In this document: positions 6,569 through 11,722 of the stretch, piece by piece | How positions within the stretch are numbered: the stretch's first letter is position 1 | How the letters are laid out: every line of letters begins with the position of its first letter | Source of the DNA: Clostridia bacterium | GTDB lineage: Bacteria; Bacillota_E; SLMV01; PUMD01 | Assembly: GCA_007128555.1 (NCBI GenBank) | Contig: SKXF01000239.1 | Location: 1-11,722, forward strand | Reading direction: 5' to 3' | Length of the DNA: 11,722 bases | The notes under the pieces: model-generated | What the model was told of the DNA's origin: nothing | The model's input: the letters and a program-made list of their open reading frames with translations, nothing else | Databases searched by the model: none | Position numbers and translations under genes: made by a program

Positions 6569-7494
6569 CCGACATGTGTTCCCGTGTTGAAGGTGAAGCC
6601 CGTGTTGAACAGGGGGGAACCGGGACCCTCTATATTGTTGCCACACCCATCGGGAATCTTGAGGACATCAGCAGCAGGGCCGTGGCGGTTTTGCGAGAGG
6701 TTGACCTGGTCGCGGCGGAGGACACTCGCAAGGCCGCCATCCTGTTCAACCGTTACGACATCGCCACACCCACTCGTAGTTTTCACGATCACAACAAGGA
6801 AGAGATGCTGCCCCGATTTATGAGTTGCCTGGATCAGGGCCAGGATGTCGCTCTCATATCAGAAGCAGGGACACCGGGCGTCTCTGACCCCGGGTTCTAC
6901 CTTGTAAGAGCAGCGCGACGGGGGGGAGTGCCAGTGATGGCAGTCCCCGGCCCGTCGGCAGCGGTGGCAGCTTTGAGCATAAGCGGGCTGCCGACCGATC
7001 GATTCTGTTTCCTGGGTTTCCCTCCCCGGGGATCTGACGTTGAATCTTTTCTGCGTGAAGCGGCATTGTTGGACATCTCACTGATCCTGTACCAGGCACC
7101 CGGACGGGTGCTGAAGACCCTCTCGGCCATTTCGCGGGTCCTGGGAGAACGCGAGATCAGCATCTCGCGAGAGATGACCAAGATTTACGAGGAGACCGTC
7201 ACGGGAACTCCCTCTTCCCTTGCGGACCACTACCGCCGTAACCCGGGTTCCCTGCGAGGTGAGTTTACCCTGATCATCGCCCCCCCTGGCTATTCGATCG
7301 AGGAGGAGGATGGGAAGGGACGGATCTCCCCGGATGCTGAGCACGAGATCACGGACGTGGCGATTGACCAGGTGACCCTGCTCGTAGAGGCGGGCCACCG
7401 GGTTGCCGATGCGGCGAAGATCGTGGCCAGGGGGCATAGGCTGCCTCGCAGTGACCTGTATCGTGCCTATCTCAGGCAGCGCGCGGATGGATGA
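6565..7494 (+). CDS. rsmI: 16S rRNA (cytidine(1402)-2'-O)-methyltransferase
   Basis: RsmI transfers a methyl group from SAM to the 2'-hydroxyl of C1402 in the 30S decoding centre. The 309-residue protein has the tetrapyrrole-methylase fold. The signature GTLYIVATPIGNLEDIS (20-36) comes first, then AEDTR (51-55), SFHDHN (72-77), SEAGTPGVSDPG (99-110) for SAM binding, and AVPGPSA (126-132). The C-terminal helix-turn region ends with SDLYRAYL. It is about 20-30 residues longer than typical, mostly through 18 residues before the first strand. The start overlaps the ricT stop (ATGA), implying translational coupling; an in-frame ATG three codons later is the alternative. Bacillus subtilis has yabB and yazA just before this gene; neither is here. 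Confidence 0.96.
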   Translation: MTDMCSRVEGEARVEQGGTGTLYIVATPIGNLEDISSRAVAVLREVDLVAAEDTRKAAILFNRYDIATPTRSFHDHNKEEMLPRFMSCLDQGQDVALISEAGTPGVSDPGFYLVRAARRGGVPVMAVPGPSAAVAALSISGLPTDRFCFLGFPPRGSDVESFLREAALLDISLILYQAPGRVLKTLSAISRVLGEREISISREMTKIYEETVTGTPSSLADHYRRNPGSLRGEFTLIIAPPGYSIEEEDGKGRISPDAEHEITDVAIDQVTLLVEAGHRVADAAKIVARGHRLPRSDLYRAYLRQRADG

Positions 7495-7623
7495 TTTTTC
7501 CCCCTCCCCATATTACCTGGATAGTCCTGCAGGATAAAACGAGCGCAGGTTGAAGGAATGTAGTTATGGCGAGTACGGTGCTCGGGTGTTTTCGCCTTTG
7601 CACAGGAAAGGTGGACTGATTTC

Positions 7624-9201
7624 ATGTTTGATCTGATCATTGCCGGAGGCAAGGTGATAAGCGGTACCGGTGGACCGTGGTTTTGGGCCGACGTGGGGAT
7701 AGACCGGGGCAGGATCGTAGCGGTAGGGCATCTTGGGGACAGGGAGGCCCGGCAGGTTATCGATGCAAGGGGACTCATGGTTTCTCCCGGGTTCATCGAC
7801 ATCCATTCGCATTCGGATGCCAACCTCCTGATTAATCCGGGGGCTGAGAGCAAGATCAGGCAGGGTGTCACAACCGAGGTGATTGGCCAGTGTGGGAACT
7901 CGGCAGCTCCCACCCAGCCCGAGCGCATTGCAGAGATGAAGAAGCAGCTGGCCGACTCCTGTGATATGCACGATCTAACCTGGTCCTCCATGGAGGATTA
8001 TCTTGCCCTGTTGGACCGCCTGGGTACGGCAGTCAACTGCATGGCCCTGGTGGGACACGGCAATATCAGGCGGATGGTGGTTGGCGAGGAGGATCGCCAG
8101 CCAACCTCTGGTGAGATGCAGCGGATGGGTGATATGCTCCGCGAATCCATGGAGGCGGGTGCTGTTGGGATGTCCAGCGGCCTCATCTATCCCCCCGGTG
8201 TGTACTGCGATACGCCTGAGCTGGCAGATCTTGCTGAAGTGCTCGGCGAGTATGGAGGCATTTACTTTACCCACATTCGCAATGAGGGCGAACGCCAGGA
8301 GCAGAGCCTCGAGGAGGCCATAGCGATCGGCAAGGCGGGCGGGTGTCCGGTGCAGGTGTCCCATCTCAAGCTCGTGGGCGAGCCTAATTGGGGCCAGGCC
8401 ACCCGTGCCCTGGAGCAGATGGAGCGTGCCCGGTGCGAGGGCCTGGACATCACCGCAGACCAGTACCCATACATCGCCACGGCAACGGGTCTGACGGCCA
8501 GTCTGCCAGCCTGGGCCCACGACGGGGGGCGTGAGGCGATGCTCAGTCGCCTGCGTGATGCGGACCAGCGCAGGGCCCTGAAGGACGATATGCCGGGTCC
8601 CGATGAGGGCTGGGATCGGCTGATGGTATCACGGGCTGCATCTGAGGCGAACGAGGAATGCGAGGGAATGAGCATCGCTGACATCGCGGATCATCGGGGC
8701 CTGGATCCCCGCGATGCCGTCTTCAATCTCCTGCTCGAAGAGGAGGGGAACGTGGGATCGGTGCGGTTTGGGCTCTCCGAAGATGATGTTCGGGAAATCA
8801 TGGTGCATCCGCTGGTGATGGTGGGATCCGACGGAAGTGCCCTGTCACCCAGGGGCATGCTGGGCCGGGGCAAGCCCCATCCTCGCAGCTACGGCACCTT
8901 CCCGCGGGTCCTGGGCAAGTACGCTCGCGAGGAGGGGATCATGCCCCTCGAACTCGCGGTGGCAAAGATGACCTCCCGGCCGGCCGCCAGGTTGGGACTC
9001 TGGGACCGTGGGCTCTTGAGTCCGGGTTTCTGGGCGGACGTAGTCGTCTTTGACCCGGAGATGGTACGGGACGGTGCCACCTTCACGGATCCACATCGGT
9101 TCCCGCTTGGGATTGAGTATGTGCTGGTCAACGGTGAGATCGTCGTCGCTGAGAATACCCAGCGAGAGGTGCGACCGGGCAAGGTCTTGAGAAGGGGTTG
9201 A
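7624..9201 (+). CDS. N-acyl-D-amino-acid deacylase family amidohydrolase
   Basis: The 525-residue protein belongs to the D-aminoacylase branch of the metal-dependent amidohydrolases, which split N-acyl-D-amino acids into a carboxylate and the free D-amino acid in the cytoplasm. An N-terminal beta domain leads into GFIDIHSHSD, giving metal ligands H61 and H63. C90 (in IGQCGNS) is the bridging cysteine typical of this family. H217 (FTHIRNEG), H247 (VSHLKL) and catalytic D403 (VGSDGSAL) follow at expected spacings. The C-terminus returns to the beta domain (DVVVFDPE...LVNGEIV). All key residues are present, so an active enzyme is expected; whether it acts on D-amino acids, D-glutamate derivatives or N-acyl-dipeptides is not readable. 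AGGAAAGGTGG (7604-7614) precedes the ATG by 9 bases. The 129-base gap after rsmI may hold its own promoter. The next gene starts 6 bases after the stop. Confidence 0.92.
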   Translation: MFDLIIAGGKVISGTGGPWFWADVGIDRGRIVAVGHLGDREARQVIDARGLMVSPGFIDIHSHSDANLLINPGAESKIRQGVTTEVIGQCGNSAAPTQPERIAEMKKQLADSCDMHDLTWSSMEDYLALLDRLGTAVNCMALVGHGNIRRMVVGEEDRQPTSGEMQRMGDMLRESMEAGAVGMSSGLIYPPGVYCDTPELADLAEVLGEYGGIYFTHIRNEGERQEQSLEEAIAIGKAGGCPVQVSHLKLVGEPNWGQATRALEQMERARCEGLDITADQYPYIATATGLTASLPAWAHDGGREAMLSRLRDADQRRALKDDMPGPDEGWDRLMVSRAASEANEECEGMSIADIADHRGLDPRDAVFNLLLEEEGNVGSVRFGLSEDDVREIMVHPLVMVGSDGSALSPRGMLGRGKPHPRSYGTFPRVLGKYAREEGIMPLELAVAKMTSRPAARLGLWDRGLLSPGFWADVVVFDPEMVRDGATFTDPHRFPLGIEYVLVNGEIVVAENTQREVRPGKVLRRG

Positions 9202-9207
9202 TTTTGA

Positions 9208-10134
9208 GTGGTGCTGAGACAGGTTCTGGAGATCGTTGAACTGCTGGATGGAGCCTGGGTTGATGGACATTTGGTCCGACGCTTCTTCGAGGAGCGGGGC
9301 CTGAGAACGGTCTCCGTCGAGAAGGTGAACGGCGATGGGGGAGCAACGGAATTCGTCCAGTTGAGGATCTGCGGATCCTCTGGTAGGGGACGAGATGGTG
9401 ATGCCCCGACTCTTGGCATCATCGGTCGACTCGGTGGGCTGGGGGCCCGCCCCTCCGAGATCGGCCTGGTGTCAGATGCCGATGGGGCAATCTGCGCACT
9501 GAGCGCTGCGCTGAAGATCCTGTCGCTGCAGCGACAGGGTGACTTTCTACCGGGCGACGTTATCATTGCCACCCACATCTGCCCCGATGCACCCATCGTC
9601 CCCCACGACCCGGTCCCTTTCATGGGGGCTCCCGTGGACATGCGCACCATGAATGAGCGGGAGATCCATCCTGATATGGATGCTGTCCTCAGTGTCGACA
9701 CGACAAAGGGGAACCGAATCATAAACCACAACGGCTTTGCCATAACACCCACTGTGAAGGACGGCTACATCCTGCCGCCTTCGCCCTGCCTGCTGGAGAT
9801 CATGCAGAGGACATCGGGGCGTCCTCCATCGGTTCTGCCCCTCTCTCAGCAGGACATCACTCCGTATGGCAACGGATTGGATCACATCAACAGCCTGATG
9901 CAGCCCTCTACTGCCACGGACTGTCCGGTGGTGGGGGTGGCCATCACGAGCGAGGCCGTCGTGCCGGGGTCGGCGACAGGCGCGAGCAGGGAAGTGGATA
10001 TCGCATCCGCGGCCCAGTTTGTCGTGGAGGTGGCAAAACAGTTTACCCGGGGCAAGTGTTCGTTTTTTTCAGGGGAAGATCTCGACAGACTGGTCGATCT
10101 GTACGGTTCCATGAAGCGCTTTCAGCTCCTGTAG
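9208..10134 (+). CDS. DUF1177 family protein
   Basis: The 308-residue product fits the DUF1177 family along its length. Recognisable segments are APTLGIIGRLGGLGARP (66-82), GLVSDADGAICALSAALK (86-103), LPGDVIIATHICPDAP (114-129), LSVDTTKGNRIINHNGFAI (161-179), QDITPYGNG (215-223) and PGSATGASREVD (253-264). The function is unknown. Conserved H and D residues (D89, D91, H123, H133, D134, D164, H174, D216, H226) suggest a metal-dependent hydrolase, but this is inference. No signal peptide or membrane segment is seen, so it is probably cytoplasmic. The GTG start lies 6 bases after the deacylase stop, and GAAGGGG (9191-9197) sits inside the end of that gene, so the two are probably co-translated. 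From general knowledge, DUF1177 genes often occur near peptide or D-amino-acid catabolism genes. A hairpin terminator follows. Confidence 0.9.
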   Translation: MVLRQVLEIVELLDGAWVDGHLVRRFFEERGLRTVSVEKVNGDGGATEFVQLRICGSSGRGRDGDAPTLGIIGRLGGLGARPSEIGLVSDADGAICALSAALKILSLQRQGDFLPGDVIIATHICPDAPIVPHDPVPFMGAPVDMRTMNEREIHPDMDAVLSVDTTKGNRIINHNGFAITPTVKDGYILPPSPCLLEIMQRTSGRPPSVLPLSQQDITPYGNGLDHINSLMQPSTATDCPVVGVAITSEAVVPGSATGASREVDIASAAQFVVEVAKQFTRGKCSFFSGEDLDRLVDLYGSMKRFQLL

Positions 10135-10151
10135 GAGGAGTATCACAGGAC

Positions 10152-10190
10152 ATCGAGGGCACCAGGCCTTTCTGGCCAGGTGCCCTCGAT
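10152..10190. terminator. Hairpin between the DUF1177 gene and abrB
   Basis: Twelve bases (10152-10163) pair perfectly with 10179-10190. After one A-A mismatch the stem continues with GGCC (10165-10168) and GGCC (10174-10177), leaving a 5-base loop. It lies 17 bases after the DUF1177 stop and just past the end of the convergent abrB gene, so it can serve both. The downstream plus-strand side is only moderately T-rich (CTGATATTTA). Confidence 0.8.
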
Positions 10191-10197
10191 CTGATAT

Positions 10198-10449
10198 TTA
10201 TGATCCGGAGATGTTGTCCATCGCCTCGGTGCAGCTTCTGCACACGGTCTTGCCTCGATATTGCTGGGTGTTATAGGCGTTGCCGCAGAAGATGCATCCC
10301 GGTTCGTACTTCCGAAGGATGATGTTCTCTCCGTCAACATAGATCTCCAGGGAGTCTTTCTTCTGGATATCCAGGGTTCGACGAAGTTCGATTGGAATGA
10401 CCACGCGTCCCAGCTCATCAACTTTCCTAACGATCCCGGTAGACTTCAT
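10198..10449 (-). CDS. abrB: AbrB-family transition-state regulator with CxxC tail
   Basis: The protein begins MKSTGIVRKVDELGRVVIPI, the swapped-hairpin DNA-binding domain of AbrB/Abh/SpoVT regulators, and continues through ELRRTLDIQKKDSLEIYVDG to about residue 46. AbrB dimers and tetramers bind AT-rich curved DNA and repress stationary-phase genes. Instead of the Bacillus oligomerisation tail it carries C52-x2-C55 and C70-x2-C73, a likely zinc ribbon, as in many clostridial AbrB proteins. I place the start at 10449 (83 residues) because the family begins MKSTGIVRK and AGAGGAGA lies about 11 bases upstream. The frame extends to 10497, but those 16 residues match nothing in the family. Position near rsmI agrees with the Firmicutes order, though here it faces the opposite way and is separated by two inserted genes. 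Confidence 0.93.
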   Translation of the reverse strand: MKSTGIVRKVDELGRVVIPIELRRTLDIQKKDSLEIYVDGENIILRKYEPGCIFCGNAYNTQQYRGKTVCRSCTEAMDNISGS

Positions 10450-10783
10450 GACTATCCGGTCTCCTCTCTGCTTATCTTGCATTGACTCTCTAGCCACTCG
10501 ATCGTACCATATATGCCATAAACATACAAGATAATATCCCCCATATTAAGCATTATAAGGGATAGTGACAGGCTCTTCCTGCCTCAATGCCGGTACATGG
10601 CAGTAATGAAAACGAGTTCCATTGCAATTTTCGCCAACACAGCAGTAAATGTCAAGCACATAATGCAGAAACTGGGTTTGTGGGCGAGGGGAAAGACGGG
10701 CCCATCGAAGGGCGGGGGCACCCAGCGTGAGATCATACATCGTCAGCATCCTCTGTGCAGGAGCTCGCAGGAGCCGAGTCGAA
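10450..10783 (-). promoter_or_regulatory. AT-rich abrB upstream region with promoter and operator candidates
   Basis: No gene is supported in these 334 bases. On the minus strand a perfect -35 TTGACA (10650-10655) is followed after 17 bases by GAAAAT (10627-10632, four of six to consensus). A second, weaker pair TTGTAT (10524-10529) and TACGAT (10501-10506), also 17 apart, is closer to the gene. Between them the AT-rich inverted repeat TAATAT-CCCCC-ATATTA (10532-10548) is a plausible operator. AbrB proteins are often self-repressing and favour such DNA, so autoregulation is a reasonable inference. Confidence 0.45.
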
Positions 10784-11281
10784 TTAACAACTGGCAGGAC
10801 AGCAGATGATCTTCGCATCGATGGTGCCGTTGTTGACAGAGGCGCTGATGTAGGAGGGATCGCTACCCCTCGGGTCTGTGGGCGACCCTGGATTGATCAG
10901 GGTACAGCCCTGGAAGTGCACGATGGCGGGACGGTGGAGGTGGCCGTAGATGATCAGGTCTGATTCGGAGCCCAACTCCCGGGCCAGCCGAGACGGTCTT
11001 GGTCGGCCATACGTGTGGCCGTGCAGCAGGGTTGTCCTGATACCTTCGAGTTCAAACGCCAGGTTCCGGGGCAGCAGGTCCTCGACGCTCCCTTCATCAC
11101 GATTGCCCCTGACCGCATAGAGTTCTTTTGACCGATCAGCGAAGATCTCATAGGCGCCCTTTGAGTTGAAATCACCGGTGTGAATGACCAGGTCTGCATC
11201 ATCAATGGCTTCCAGGAGGCACTGGGGTATGTGTGTCGCTCGCTGAGGCACGTGGGTATCACCCGTGATGATGATCTTCAC
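10784..11281 (-). CDS. YfcE/MJ0936-type metallophosphoesterase
   Basis: The 165-residue protein is a small calcineurin-like phosphodiesterase. Metal-binding motifs appear in the standard order: GDTH (7-10, D8 and H10), HTGDF (34-38, D37), VRGNRD (58-62, N60), HGH (87-89), GHLH (113-116), and the closing NPGSPTDPRG (130-139). Relatives such as YfcE hydrolyse phosphodiesters in vitro with a divalent metal; the natural substrate is generally unknown. The frame allows a GTG at 11290, but I choose GTG 11281. GGGAG (11290-11294) then sits 8 bases upstream, and the protein starts MKIIITGDTH as relatives do; the earlier start has no usable site. The tail ends in CCPASC, a small cluster of cysteines that is not a family feature I know. 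It lies upstream of abrB on the same strand but 334 bases away, and is divergent from the next gene. Confidence 0.93.
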   Translation of the reverse strand: MKIIITGDTHVPQRATHIPQCLLEAIDDADLVIHTGDFNSKGAYEIFADRSKELYAVRGNRDEGSVEDLLPRNLAFELEGIRTTLLHGHTYGRPRPSRLARELGSESDLIIYGHLHRPAIVHFQGCTLINPGSPTDPRGSDPSYISASVNNGTIDAKIICCPASC

Positions 11282-11370
11282 GCAATTCACTCCCGTCGTG
11301 AGGGTGGGGAGAGACCCTTTACATCCGAAATGGTATCATAAGCCTCGTGCTATTTACAGGGGGGATCGGT

Positions 11371-11722
11371 GTGAGTCGCGCTCCATTGATCGCGGTCGTC
11401 GGAATATGTGCCGTGGGCAAGACTACCCTGGTGCAGCAGCTGCGCCACAGGGGATACGCTGCCGTGGAGGTGGCCCAGGAGCACTCAGAAATACCTTACC
11501 TTTGGGCCAGGCACAGACCCGGATTCCTGGTGCACCTGGACGCCCGCGATGAGATTGTGGCGGCACGACGTAGTTACCTGGACTCCGAGAGACTTCGCAT
11601 CGAACGGCAGCTTCTGTCCTATGCGAAAAGCAAGGCGGACCTCACCATTGATGTGTCAGACATGGAAGAACCGGAGGTCCTCTGCCGCGTGCTTGAGGCC
11701 CTCATCCATGAGACTGCAGACC
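11371..11722 (+). CDS. P-loop NTPase or kinase of unknown function (partial, runs off the window)
   Basis: A plus-strand frame opens with GTG at 11371 and is still open at the window end, giving 117 residues. GGGGGG (11359-11364) lies 6 bases upstream. The start reads APLIAVVGICAVGKTTLVQQ, with a Walker A loop G11-x4-G16-K-T. Then come VAQEHSEIPYLWARHRPG, a beta strand FLVHLDARDEIVAARR that resembles the nucleotide-kinase fold, an Arg-rich helix (SERLRIERQLLSYAKSK) and a final strand DLTIDVSD. This layout fits a small kinase-like P-loop protein, but the substrate is not recognisable. The gene is separated from the divergent phosphoesterase by 89 bases. The C-terminus is missing, so the length is unknown. 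Confidence 0.85.
   Translation, partial: MSRAPLIAVVGICAVGKTTLVQQLRHRGYAAVEVAQEHSEIPYLWARHRPGFLVHLDARDEIVAARRSYLDSERLRIERQLLSYAKSKADLTIDVSDMEEPEVLCRVLEALIHETAD

Noticed and set aside
7495..7623. A promoter for the deacylase gene (for example TTACCT with TAAAAC near 7514-7540)
   Set aside because: The matches to consensus are too poor to call, although a promoter in this 129-base gap is plausible.
8889..9752. A 287-codon minus-strand open frame over the deacylase-DUF1177 junction
   Set aside because: It crosses two well-supported plus-strand genes and reads as serine- and proline-rich low-complexity sequence.
10546..10818. A 90-codon minus-strand frame between the phosphoesterase and abrB
   Set aside because: It starts within the phosphoesterase, has no ribosome binding site, and covers promoter-like sequence.
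11265..11552. A 95-codon plus-strand frame near the window end
   Set aside because: It overlaps the P-loop gene in a different frame; the Walker A motif and the good ribosome binding site belong to the frame starting at 11371.

Overview
The window looks like the chromosome of a spore-forming-type Firmicute, probably of the Clostridia or a related class, with fairly high GC (upper 50s percent by eye). The evidence is the gene order 5S rRNA ... tmk - darA - holB - ricT - rsmI ... abrB. This is the Bacillus/Clostridia locus next to an rRNA operon. The AbrB-family regulator, the c-di-AMP receptor DarA and the PSP1 protein RicT are typical of that phylum. A genus cannot be named from the sequence alone.

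Layout. Bases 4-119 are the 5S rRNA at the end of an rRNA operon, followed by a strong hairpin. A gene-poor stretch with a second perfect hairpin (387-423) leads to an IclR-family regulator on the minus strand (491-1279). A 685-base intergenic region follows. It holds a tandem 20-bp repeat and a candidate promoter with an overlapping palindrome, and leads to a plus-strand polytopic membrane protein (1965-3305). That protein has an internal duplication and resembles the ANKH branch of the MOP transporter superfamily. After a 347-base gap comes the housekeeping run tmk, darA, holB, ricT, rsmI (3653-7494), tightly packed on the plus strand. It covers dTMP synthesis, c-di-AMP sensing, the replication clamp loader, the Y-complex for RNA maturation and development, and 16S rRNA methylation.

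Where Bacillus subtilis has abrB soon after rsmI, this genome carries a two-gene catabolic module: an N-acyl-D-amino-acid deacylase family amidohydrolase and a DUF1177 protein, six bases apart (7624-10134). A hairpin terminator closes it. On the minus strand follow an AbrB-family regulator with a C-terminal CxxC...CxxC tail and a YfcE-type metallophosphoesterase. The window ends inside a divergent plus-strand P-loop protein of unknown function.

The accessory parts worth attention are the ANKH-like transporter opposite an IclR regulator, the deacylase-DUF1177 pair, the truncated P-loop gene, and the structured but gene-free DNA at 163-490, 1280-1964 and 10450-10783. I found no CRISPR array, transposase, prophage gene or tRNA. 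I see no clear evidence of a wholly new multi-gene system. The most unusual elements are individual ones.
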